DNA from: an uncultured Eggerthellaceae bacterium
GTDB taxonomy: Bacteria; Actinomycetota; Coriobacteriia; Coriobacteriales; Eggerthellaceae
Reading direction: 5' to 3'
DNA length: 27,704 nt
NCBI GenBank assembly: GCA_910588905.1
Contig: CAJURZ010000012.1
Span: forward strand, 40,667 to 68,370
Below are positions 13,645-21,230 of the stretch, piece by piece (the stretch's first letter is position 1; each line of letters starts with the position of its first letter). Under the pieces are notes generated by a model, which saw only the letters and a list, made by a program, of their open reading frames with translations, was not told where the DNA came from and ran no database searches. Both the position numbers and the translations under genes were made by a program.

Positions 13645-15345
13645 TCAGCATACAGCCGGAAAGAGCCACCTTAGGTATTTTCGCAGTTCTGGATTCACTA
13701 CATAGATATGAGTACCATAAATGCCCCGCGTCAGCAGTACGTAGTAGATGTTCTTGATATACCGCGTCAGTTCTTCTTGTGTTGTCGCCGCATACCCATT
13801 CCGGTCGAAGTAGCTTGAGCGGTTCGCCTCTAGCTGTCCTGTCTTCGGATTGAAGACGATATCATCGCCGATGATCACAAAAGCATTACTGAGATCATAA
13901 CCTTGGATCGAATGGATGCATCCCACCTCGTGCGCAATCTGAGGATCTTCGGCACCCCTTCCGACCCAATTGTCATAGGTGCAATTCCAGCGCAATCCTA
14001 TACCATCTATCTCAATGTCACACAACTCAGGATCCGATGATCCTTTCGTCTTCCATTTCCAAGCATACCCTGCGATCATTCGGCTCATGCTATGTTCGAT
14101 AAGGGCACGATCAAAGCTCTCTACAAAGCCACGAAAATCCTCATGAAGTACAACATCATATCCATCGAAACTCCGAGGAACAGGATTCTCCCCTTCCAAG
14201 ATCGCCCGGATGAACTCAAGGTAATCCTTACCCCCTTTGACGCGCATCTGGCTATCAAGGGAGATGCTATCTTGGAGCGCATTGCCTAAAGCCTGAGAGA
14301 TCTGCTGGCCACTCAAGCACGAGGGAACCACTACCTGCAACGGATCATAGAAGAAGATGGGAAGTTTCGCCTGATCAAGGATCCAATCCATCTGGGTTGC
14401 TTCCTTAGGCAAACCCAGCTGCTGGTTCACGCGGTCATAGTTCCCAAACTGCGTACCAAGATTCTTGCGCTGTTTCAACCGGTGAGCCTCATCAACCAAA
14501 AGGATGTCAAAGCACTTTCTCTTCCCCTGCTCGTAGCCATACTTCGGCTTCACAAGGTCGGCTGGTCCGATAACATCATCTGGTCCTATACCACTAACGC
14601 CATGCAGAGTCTTGCGCAGCGTATTCCTGAGAGATGTCACCGGCTCAACAAGGCGCAGGTTCAGCGACGTGTACCTTGGGTCATCGCGAAGGGCCTTGAG
14701 AAGATAGATGGCAAGGATCGTCTTTCCAGTGCCGGGCATGCCTTCAATGACGATCGGCTCTGCATTCTCGAAGCCATTATCTATGGCCGCAAGTATCTTA
14801 TCCAGAGCAACCCGCTGATCTGGCGTCAAACCCTTATAGGGGGAATATTTGAAGACCTCCGATTCCTCTATTTCGTCAATGCTATGAACGGCCAGCTCCA
14901 AGCGCCGCAGCTCATCCCATAGATCCTCGAACATATCAGCATATTGCTTCTTCGAGAAATAGTTGGAATCGGTCATTCCCTCATTCTTATTCGTCAGGCG
15001 ATACTTGCCATCCGCATGAAGTAGACCTATGAGCCGATGTTCGTAATCCGTGATGACCGACATATTGAACTCGTCGTGATAGATGACATTGGCCATTGTG
15101 AAATCGCGCTTCTCCTCACTAGCGCCATGCTGATCCATGCGATTCGCAACGCTGGTCGTTTGCCCGACATAAGCGGAGTGCTCGTTCGCGAGGATGTAAA
15201 CCATCGGCCAGTCGATTATGCGATCCTCTGCGATATCAAGAACGGCTACATCTAAGTGCTCTCTCGGCTTGAAGGGAAAGCTATCAATAACAAAAGGTGA
15301 ACCTAGCGGCTGACCTCCCGATGCGCTTGTCTGGATTACCGTCAT
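13645..15345 (-). CDS. GIY-YIG nuclease fused to DUF2075 (Schlafen-like) helicase
   Basis: The 566-aa product combines two parts. Residues about 47-125 form a GIY-YIG-type nuclease: VYIL at 49-52, YVGQT at 59-63, Arg69, the likely catalytic Glu102 (YEHRLIGLL) and Asn119 (LTNKNEG). Residues about 170-566 are a DUF2075 helicase/ATPase with Walker A GMPGTGKT at 202-209, Walker B LLVDEAHRL near 282-290, and late motifs HSIQGYDLSNAFVIIGDD and YYVLLTRG. Such nuclease-helicase fusions suit a role in attacking or processing foreign nucleic acid; the role is inferred. The ATG at 15345 has an AGGAAGAGG ribosome site. All key residues appear intact. Confidence 0.85.
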   Translation of the reverse strand: MTVIQTSASGGQPLGSPFVIDSFPFKPREHLDVAVLDIAEDRIIDWPMVYILANEHSAYVGQTTSVANRMDQHGASEEKRDFTMANVIYHDEFNMSVITDYEHRLIGLLHADGKYRLTNKNEGMTDSNYFSKKQYADMFEDLWDELRRLELAVHSIDEIEESEVFKYSPYKGLTPDQRVALDKILAAIDNGFENAEPIVIEGMPGTGKTILAIYLLKALRDDPRYTSLNLRLVEPVTSLRNTLRKTLHGVSGIGPDDVIGPADLVKPKYGYEQGKRKCFDILLVDEAHRLKQRKNLGTQFGNYDRVNQQLGLPKEATQMDWILDQAKLPIFFYDPLQVVVPSCLSGQQISQALGNALQDSISLDSQMRVKGGKDYLEFIRAILEGENPVPRSFDGYDVVLHEDFRGFVESFDRALIEHSMSRMIAGYAWKWKTKGSSDPELCDIEIDGIGLRWNCTYDNWVGRGAEDPQIAHEVGCIHSIQGYDLSNAFVIIGDDIVFNPKTGQLEANRSSYFDRNGYAATTQEELTRYIKNIYYVLLTRGIYGTHIYVVNPELRKYLRWLFPAVC

Positions 15346-15523
15346 ACCCTCTTCCTAAAGAATTATGTATCGAAGACATTATAGTCACTGGTAAGTATGC
15401 GCATTAAATGTATGGCTTAAAGCATTCTGATCAGACTCTATTCAGTCTTGCCGCCATTAGGCGCGATATGATGCACGAATCATGATATTCAAAATAGTTG
15501 GCCGAGACTGAAAGGAACTCAAA

Positions 15524-16144
15524 TTGTCACTCATTGACTTTATCTCAGAAATAATCTGTAGCTCCATTGCTGAGGGGTGGACAGTCTTTTGGTCCAATAT
15601 CGATAAACTTGCCTTCTTGGCAACTGTTGCTGCTGTAATCATCTCGTTATGGCAAATCCGACGCGAATCTAAGCTGCGAATTGAACGCGAAGACAAAGCG
15701 ATTGCGCAGCATGTCGCTGCCTGGACAGAGTCAAGTGCGCACTTGCATGCAAAGCGCCCCATTGACCAGTATCACGCTTATGAACCCGCGATAATACAAA
15801 ATGACAGCAAAACTCCGATTTACGATGTAGTGCTAAGTATCGTTGGACTATACGGAGCCGGACCAAGCAAAGAAGGTGAGAATTGCGGCAGCGAATACGA
15901 TTGCCGCTGTCTCGTGGTAGAGATACCGCCAGGACTCTGGGGCCTGTGGATTCCAACAGGAGGGTCTGGAATGGGAGTTATAACGGCAATAGAAATCGCA
16001 TTCCGCGACTCGCGCGGAAAGTGCTGGATAAGACGCGGAAATGGGGACCTTGTTTCGATTGACAAGAATCCGCTTGATTATTACTCAGTACCCTTACCCC
16101 CATTATGGAATACCGTCGAAAGGCTACTGGCAAAAACAAATTAG
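15524..16144 (+). CDS. Membrane-anchored protein of unknown function
   Basis: The 206-aa product has one clear membrane helix near residues 28-44 (LAFLATVAAVIISLWQI) followed by a basic stretch RRESKLRIERE, so the C-terminal domain is probably cytoplasmic. That domain (about 80-200) looks like a compact beta-rich fold, with PIYDVVLSIVG and WIRRGNGDLVSI. The start is TTG at 15524 behind AAAGGA. It is divergent from the DUF2075 gene, with a 178-bp gap that must hold both promoters. I do not recognise a family. Confidence 0.7.
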   Translation: MSLIDFISEIICSSIAEGWTVFWSNIDKLAFLATVAAVIISLWQIRRESKLRIEREDKAIAQHVAAWTESSAHLHAKRPIDQYHAYEPAIIQNDSKTPIYDVVLSIVGLYGAGPSKEGENCGSEYDCRCLVVEIPPGLWGLWIPTGGSGMGVITAIEIAFRDSRGKCWIRRGNGDLVSIDKNPLDYYSVPLPPLWNTVERLLAKTN

Positions 16145-16528
16145 TGGATAAGCCATACAGCGATTGATTCGCTACCAGGAACTCAAAGCGCGCATACAGC
16201 GCTGGGTTTGAATAAACACATGAATCGTTCCAAAACGTTCATCACCGGCTTTCAGACATACTCCCCCCCCCCAAAAAAAAATTGCCATCGTTTCGATTGC
16301 TTGACTCTTCTATAAAATCGAGACCATTAACGTGATTCAGTAAATCAGCCCCATCCACTCAATTAACCTCTTTGTTCAGTTAAAATGAACTGAATTATTT
16401 ACAAGAACAATTCCCTGATTGGTCGATATAGTCAAAAGACAACTGAGTATTCTGAAACGCCCCGTTTTCTCTTGTAGATTACAACTTGATGCCCCCTGCG
16501 GAGTACTCTTCTTTGGCATCCGTCCACA
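16145..16528. other. Convergent intergenic region with a C10-A9 tract and a weak hairpin
   Basis: No gene is supported. Ten C residues (16263-16272) run straight into nine A residues (16273-16281), a tract prone to slippage. TTCAGTT (16375-16381) and AACTGAA (16388-16394) make a 7-bp hairpin with a 6-nt loop followed by TTATTT, a weak terminator candidate for the upstream rightward gene. The genes on both sides point into this region. Confidence 0.5.
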
Positions 16529-17089
16529 TTAGATATCTTTTTTCGCCAGCTCATCTTCAAAAAGAGCGAGCCACGGAAATACTTCGTTCTTCAAAATCAT
16601 ATAGATCTTCGATATTTGCTTCTCGGTCGGTTCGCTTCTTTTATTGAACATCCTAATCATAAAGTCGCAATCGTTCGCTCCATCGAAACCGTTGTACTGA
16701 TTGTCTGGGAAAGCGCCTCTTTCGTAGAGGAAGGCAAACAAGCGTCTTGAGAAATATTTGGAATCAAGGCGTTTCAAGCTATTGGGGCCTTCGCTACGAA
16801 GCGCCTCAAGAAGCTTGATTGCTTCGTCCCACACCTTCACCTCATTCTTAAGCTCTTTATTACCAAACTTGAGAATACAATGTGAACCTATAGGGCTGAG
16901 TAAATTGCCATTGATTTCATTTTCAATTGTGTATTCGTACCGAATTCCCTCATGACCACACAAGCACGTTTCGCCACAATTATGATTGTCGTAGCAACTG
17001 ACTATATGCCATTCTTCCACCGCCTCTTCCCAAACATCAGATACTGATTTGCCAAGAAGAATTCCGGTGAGTTCATACGCGCTTGACAT
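16529..17089 (-). CDS. Cys-rich probable zinc-binding protein, function unknown
   Basis: The 186-aa product has an N-terminal cluster CYDNHNCGETCLCGHEGIRY (residues 32-51), then YTIEN and IGSHCILKFGN. This C-x-C-G-H, then N, then G-S-x-C pattern occurs in small phage and plasmid proteins that probably bind zinc. The C-terminal half is helical and charged. Which ligands bind metal cannot be decided from one sequence. The ATG at 17089 has only a weak GGGG-type site. It stands alone between AT-rich gaps, which fits cargo acquired separately. Function unknown. Confidence 0.65.
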   Translation of the reverse strand: MSSAYELTGILLGKSVSDVWEEAVEEWHIVSCYDNHNCGETCLCGHEGIRYEYTIENEINGNLLSPIGSHCILKFGNKELKNEVKVWDEAIKLLEALRSEGPNSLKRLDSKYFSRRLFAFLYERGAFPDNQYNGFDGANDCDFMIRMFNKRSEPTEKQISKIYMILKNEVFPWLALFEDELAKKDI

Positions 17090-17838
17090 TGCCCCACTCT
17101 TTCCCCATCATAGCTGCTCTTCTCTAATAAGGAGCTGCTCCTGAGATTTTAGCTCTCCGATTATTTCTCTTGGCTCTGATCATCCTGCAAATTACCTCTT
17201 ACTTCTATCCCATTGAGAGAATAATTATCAGAGCTGTTCATCCTGTCCTGAGATTGTCGACGAAACCGGATTGGTTTTTGATGCATGGGCAGAGGACGCT
17301 GCATTATCCAGGATGCGAAATGGTCGTCTGAAAAGATCGCAACTAACAAGTACGCGCTAGATATCCTCACCCATCGCTTAATGGGCAAGTATTTGCATAT
17401 CCTTCAGAAAATGTATTCGGGACTATATTTAAACTATGATGAACCTACCCGTCTCTAATCCTAGCTAGTTAAATTTTTTATAGGAGATGCGAGCTTCTTT
17501 GTCAAAAAGAGAGTCTCTTGTTTGCTTCATTTGCTTTATTCACAGGAATCTAGGAGCGGCTGAGCTTCCTAGCATAAAAATCGATTGGCTCATCAATGAG
17601 TATTTTGTAAACATTGTCCGAAGCGCAGAAGGGGCTCGACCGCCAAATGCAAAATAACACTTTACATATGATTAAATGGCACAGATTAAAATTGGGCAGG
17701 TTCAGCACCTAATCGGAATCGTCCTTAATATGACACTGAAAAAATGAGCGGTGCTACATCCCCTATTCCAGACTAATGATTCATAATCAAGTAGCAGTGA
17801 ACGATGTTGCATCTCGCGGTTTCGCACCGGAGAGTAAG
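17090..17838. other. Long AT-rich gap with two doubtful small frames
   Basis: This 750-bp region downstream of the reverse transcriptase has no convincing gene. Two plus-strand frames read somewhat like protein: 17285-17458 (57 aa, from CIIQDAKWSSEKIATNKYAL) with no ribosome site, and 17487-17657 (56 aa, containing LPSIKIDWLINEYFVNIVRS) with AGGAG directly against its ATG, which is too close. They may be fragments of a lost gene. A leftward 75-aa frame (17161-17388) overlaps the first and has no recognisable content. Confidence 0.35.
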
Positions 17839-19422
17839 TTACATTTTTTTCTTCTTTATAAACAGGTCATCATGATGAATCGCAAGATTTTTCAGGTAAG
17901 CATTCGCTTCGGCTGTTGGCAGGCCTTTGAATACAACTCTAGCAAGCGCTCTAAGTTCATTTAAATCCGTTACTCGACCTCCGTCTCTTAAATCAAGGGT
18001 TTCAAGTCTTGTAGTTTTCCCCGCTACCCGCTCTAAGAAAACACGCCCGAGATAATCACCAGAATCGGATCTGAGGCCCAAATATGCTTGGACGATCATA
18101 CTGGGTCGCTCGAAAGGCGCCGAGGTATATAGCCCGCTTAACGATACACGAACGAATTCCGGTGTCTCATTTGAAAGGAAAGCGGTTTCAAAGAAGTTGA
18201 CCGTCTCATTCACCTGCCGCGATGTGAGGGATGCTGAGTTTTTCTTAAGATAATCAATAATGTATGGAATAAACTGCGGACATTTCTCTGTCAACTTGAT
18301 TATGTCTAAAACTCGTTCATACTTACCTTGCACCTCGGTTGCCTTAACAATGTCCCTGTATTTTTCGCTATCTAGTACAACCGAATCTACAGCACTTTGA
18401 AGTTCATCCTCGATATCAAAAGCATTCAATCTTTCCCATTCAGAGGGTTGAGGTTTTCGATATTTCGTTGGAATCAGTCCAGAATATCCAGCGATCAAAA
18501 GAGGGCGTTTTCTTGTTTTAGCAGGATCAACCTTTTCAAATTCACCGCTGCTGACATTGGCCTGTTGTTTTGACGTAGAAATGTCCTGAATTCGGGTTTT
18601 ACCCGAATTCAGAAACAGTCCTTCTCTTCTTAATGCATATACCAATAACTCCAGATTCCTATTGGCTTCTGTGGCATTAGCTGCGAACAATCTAAAATCG
18701 TCTACGTACCTGCAGAAAGAAACCTCATGCTGCAAAAGATAATTATCAACTTCAATCAGCTCAGCTTCGGCAAGTATTCTTGATGCATTTGACCCTACCG
18801 GGAGTCCGTAGGAATTACGGCTAGACCAGAAAAGAAGAAGCTCGTCGATCAGCCCCGCTATATCCTTATCAACGCTGTCCAACGAAAGCAAACAGGAATT
18901 GAGTCTATGGAGATTAATTCTGTCGTAATAGCTTGCAATATCACACGAAACTATAACTTTGCTTTTTGGCAACGCTTTTCTACGACGTACTTCAGCCGAA
19001 AATGATTGATACGAGTATCTCGGATCAAAAATCTTTCCATCGTCAGCATAATTCAATCTGTATGAATAAACGATTCCTTTACTTTTGCTGATGCGATGCT
19101 CTTCAATTCGCTTTGCTATGGTTAGGACAAGGGTAAGATAAATCGCTTCGTCAACGACATCTATTACTGCACAATCCCTAAAAACAGCTAATGTCTTTTT
19201 TGGAACCAAAATATGCTTTATCGGTTTAACCTTAAGCGATCCAAAATCGTTTTTCAGAATACCATCCAGTACTCTACTCTGAAACTGGCTAGCAAAAACT
19301 GAATCACGCATTACATCTATCTCGAAGGGACGAGCAAGAAGTGATACGTCTGATACTCCCTCATATATAATGTTTCGCATTGCGCGCTTACAAGCAGTTT
19401 TCACGACTTCTTTACTCTTCAT
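17839..19422 (-). CDS. Defence-type reverse transcriptase (Abi/UG clade)
   Basis: The 527-aa product is an RNA-directed DNA polymerase. Motif A is SCDIASYYDRI with its Asp, the next block is GLPVGSNASRILAEAELIEVD, and the catalytic YxDD box is RYVDDFRLF. The SNASRILAE block and the helical extension of about 240 aa after the polymerase domain resemble the AbiK/AbiA and 'unknown group' defence enzymes rather than retron or group II intron enzymes; no maturase or endonuclease domain is seen. I chose ATG 19422, behind AGTAGG, over the GTG at 19452. The 500-bp region upstream is gene-poor and repeat-rich, as expected for an enzyme with a dedicated RNA. I cannot assign the exact DRT type. Confidence 0.8.
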   Translation of the reverse strand: MKSKEVVKTACKRAMRNIIYEGVSDVSLLARPFEIDVMRDSVFASQFQSRVLDGILKNDFGSLKVKPIKHILVPKKTLAVFRDCAVIDVVDEAIYLTLVLTIAKRIEEHRISKSKGIVYSYRLNYADDGKIFDPRYSYQSFSAEVRRRKALPKSKVIVSCDIASYYDRINLHRLNSCLLSLDSVDKDIAGLIDELLLFWSSRNSYGLPVGSNASRILAEAELIEVDNYLLQHEVSFCRYVDDFRLFAANATEANRNLELLVYALRREGLFLNSGKTRIQDISTSKQQANVSSGEFEKVDPAKTRKRPLLIAGYSGLIPTKYRKPQPSEWERLNAFDIEDELQSAVDSVVLDSEKYRDIVKATEVQGKYERVLDIIKLTEKCPQFIPYIIDYLKKNSASLTSRQVNETVNFFETAFLSNETPEFVRVSLSGLYTSAPFERPSMIVQAYLGLRSDSGDYLGRVFLERVAGKTTRLETLDLRDGGRVTDLNELRALARVVFKGLPTAEANAYLKNLAIHHDDLFIKKKKM

Positions 19423-19539
19423 GATCAACCTACTTAAACATGTTATTCCCACTCAACCGCATCAAGCAGCCCTTTTTGTATTATGGGCACTATCATTTCC
19501 ATCTCGTGCTTCATCGTCCAACTCTTGTGCTCTGGTTTC

Positions 19540-19803
19540 AGTATCGTTTTGAACTCACTTCAAAGAAGTCGAGAAGGGCTTAAAGCCTGGAATAAAACCA
19601 AGGAGCAGATCCTGGTTCTCTGAACTGAGATTTTATTATATCTGGGAATGTTTTGAGTTCAGGATTCCGGGTGCGCCGTATTGAACTCTCAGAAATTTAC
19701 GCGACGGGAATAACTCAGGAATAAAACAGCCCCTAGGAGTAAACTCCTGACCAGCAGAAACGCGAAACCCTGAGTTCAAAGTGAGTTCAAATTGAGTTCA
19801 GGG
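19540..19803 (-). ncRNA. Candidate structured RNA upstream of the reverse transcriptase
   Basis: This gene-free stretch lies just upstream of the leftward reverse transcriptase. Its ends are 13-bp perfect inverted copies, TTTGAACTCACTT (19548-19560) and AAGTGAGTTCAAA (19779-19791). Inside are AACCAAGGA/TCCTGGTT with one bulge (about 19596-19617), ATAAAA/TTTTAT enclosing it (19592-19597, 19631-19636), GAGTTCA/TGAACTC (19655-19661, 19682-19688), and AGGAG/CTCCT (19735-19747). Several defence reverse transcriptases use an RNA encoded at this position. A 23-codon frame (19514-19443, ending VEWE) lies between it and the gene. Alternatively the repeats are operator sites. Strand follows the RT gene and is inferred. 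Confidence 0.4.
19771..19803. repeat. Three tandem 11-bp repeats, TGAGTTCA core
   Basis: TGAGTTCAAAG, TGAGTTCAAAT and TGAGTTCAGGG follow each other with exact 11-bp spacing, close to one helical turn. More copies of the core occur at 19654 (same direction) and, inverted, at 19550, 19621 and 19682 (two with changes). The cluster could be a protein-binding array or part of a folded RNA. Confidence 0.7.
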
Positions 19804-19948
19804 AACGTGAGGGCATTCACGAGCAAGCCAGCCGCTGCTAGTCCTGTTGGCCAGAATGAGATAATTGAAGCCTGATAATCCGAGCAGCTTCTCGCATTAG
19901 AAGCAATCGCAAGAGAAGCCGAATACAGCCCCCGGAGGATCAAAAGGC

Positions 19949-20434
19949 ATGAACCATAGCAACGACCACTACATCACGAACACATTGAGGCGTCGGGGGC
20001 GCGTTTGCAATGTTCTCCTCGGGTTGGCCTTTGCGCTTCAGCTATCGTCCATTTTCACGTCCCCCGCTGAGGTGCCGCTGCAGTGGGGAGCTGACGGTGA
20101 TGTTGATGCTTATGGGTCTCCATGGCTGACGCTCATCGTGTGGGCCGTCCTTGCCGCTGTCGTCGCTTTGTGCAGGCTCGTCGTTGCAAATGTTGACGTG
20201 CGGTACTGGAACAAGCCGCCTAAAGTACAACCGTCTGAATTGGACGATTGGTATGCCTACAGCATGAGTGTCACGTACAACGTGTGCTTGATGATTTCCG
20301 TTATGGCTCTGGGAGTGGCATTGATCTATATGCTTCGCATCTATTGGCTAATGTTTCCCTTCATCGTCATAGCCGCTCTAGCTGTGATCGCGTACAGCGT
20401 ATATGCAAACTCTAATCGGAGCAAAGACTCCTAG
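19949..20434 (+). CDS. DUF1648/SdpI-like membrane protein
   Basis: The 161-aa product has four predicted membrane helices (about 20-38, 59-80, 109-128 and 132-152). The loop after the first helix reads EVPLQWGADGDVDAYGSPW, close to the PxHWxxxGxxDxxG motif of DUF1648 proteins, the family that includes the immunity/sensor protein SdpI. Some members act in bacteriocin immunity or signalling; no role can be fixed here. GGAGG lies 10 nt before the ATG. A 33-bp palindrome directly downstream probably ends its transcript. Confidence 0.75.
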   Translation: MNHSNDHYITNTLRRRGRVCNVLLGLAFALQLSSIFTSPAEVPLQWGADGDVDAYGSPWLTLIVWAVLAAVVALCRLVVANVDVRYWNKPPKVQPSELDDWYAYSMSVTYNVCLMISVMALGVALIYMLRIYWLMFPFIVIAALAVIAYSVYANSNRSKDS

Positions 20435-20443
20435 CCATCAGCA

Positions 20444-20476
20444 AGACCTACGTGGACAAATTGTCCACGTAGGTCT
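20444..20476 (+). terminator. 33-bp perfect palindrome, probable terminator
   Basis: AGACCTACGTGGACAA (20444-20459) and its exact complement TTGTCCACGTAGGTCT (20461-20476) flank a single A. The 16-bp arms are perfect. It lies 10 bp after the stop of the DUF1648-like gene and before the toxin promoter. There is no U-tract, so a binding site or recombination site is an alternative. Confidence 0.55.
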
Positions 20477-20510
20477 GACCTGGTGTTTCTTCTGCAAAAC
20501 CAAATTGATA

Positions 20511-20539
20511 TTGACTAAGTGTATATCATAGTATACAAT
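20511..20539 (+). promoter_or_regulatory. Toxin-antitoxin promoter with embedded operator
   Basis: TTGACT (20511-20516), a 17-bp spacer and TACAAT (20534-20539) make a strong promoter. Transcription would start at about 20546, the A of the toxin ATG, giving a leaderless mRNA. TGTATA and TATACA (20520-20525, 20532-20537) form an inverted repeat overlapping the -10, a plausible antitoxin operator. Confidence 0.65.
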
Positions 20540-20545
20540 CTGTGT

Positions 20546-20845
20546 ATGTTAGAGATTCTGCAGACAGATGAATTCATCAAATGGATGAAGCGGCTTCGAA
20601 ATGCCGATGCTAAAGCGCGCATCAACGTGCGAATCCGCAGGATCTCGCTCACGGGGAACTTCGGCGATACGAAGCCCGTCGGTGACGGAGTCTACGAGCT
20701 GCGCATCGACTACGGACCCGGGTACCGCGTGTACTACTCCCAACACAGAAGCGAGGTTGTCCTGCTGCTCATCGGCGGGGACAAGTCCTCGCAGCAGAAG
20801 GACATCGACAAGGCCAAAAGACTCAATGCGGAATACGAAGGATAG
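20546..20845 (+). CDS. RelE/HigB-type toxin of a type II toxin-antitoxin pair
   Basis: The 99-aa product (from ATG 20546) resembles the small 'addiction module killer' proteins of the RelE/ParE/HigB superfamily: EFIKWMKRLRNADAKARINVRIRRI, then GDTKPVGDGVYELRIDYGPGYRVYY and VVLLLIGGDKSSQQKDIDKAK. This group usually cleaves mRNA on the ribosome. I reject the upstream GTG at 20519 because it lies inside the promoter. The predicted leaderless mRNA would begin at this ATG. The antitoxin follows after 9 bp, so the order is toxin first, as in higBA. Confidence 0.85.
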   Translation: MLEILQTDEFIKWMKRLRNADAKARINVRIRRISLTGNFGDTKPVGDGVYELRIDYGPGYRVYYSQHRSEVVLLLIGGDKSSQQKDIDKAKRLNAEYEG

Positions 20846-20854
20846 AGGACGATC

Positions 20855-21136
20855 ATGAAGACGGCTACGAAATGGGATGCCTCCGAATACTTGGAGACCG
20901 AAGAGGACATGGCGGCCTACCTGAACGCCGCGCTCGAGGGCGGCGACACCTCCGTGGTTGCCGCCGCCCTCGGCGATATCGCACGAGCAAAGGGAATGAC
21001 CCAACTCTCCAAGGAGACCGGTATCACCAGAGACGGACTCTACAAGGCATTGTCTCCTACAGGGAACCCATCGTTTGATACGGTGCAAAAAGTCGTTAAA
21101 GCGTTTGGGCTTAAGCTTGATGTTGCTACTGCGTGA
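20855..21136 (+). CDS. HigA-type antitoxin, HTH protein
   Basis: The 93-aa product pairs with the toxin just upstream. After an N-terminal segment (WDASEYLETEEDMAAYLNAALE) that likely binds the toxin, residues about 40-90 form a helix-turn-helix of the addiction-module antidote family: ALGDIARAKGMTQLSKETGI, then TRDGLYKALSPTGNPSFDTV. It would neutralise the toxin and repress the shared promoter through the TGTATA/TATACA site. A GAGG site precedes the ATG. Confidence 0.88.
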   Translation: MKTATKWDASEYLETEEDMAAYLNAALEGGDTSVVAAALGDIARAKGMTQLSKETGITRDGLYKALSPTGNPSFDTVQKVVKAFGLKLDVATA

Positions 21137-21230
21137 ATGTAACAACAACGCGCAACACTAGCTCTTGGATTTATGTCTCAGACGGGATCCACATATGGAA
21201 ACAGCTCTTGGAGAAAAGGATTAACTCTGG

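Noticed and set aside
17839..19791. Calling the reverse transcriptase and upstream repeats a retron
   Set aside because: The enzyme is longer than retron enzymes, carries a helical extension, and has an SNASRILAE block of the Abi/UG type. The inverted arms alone are not enough.
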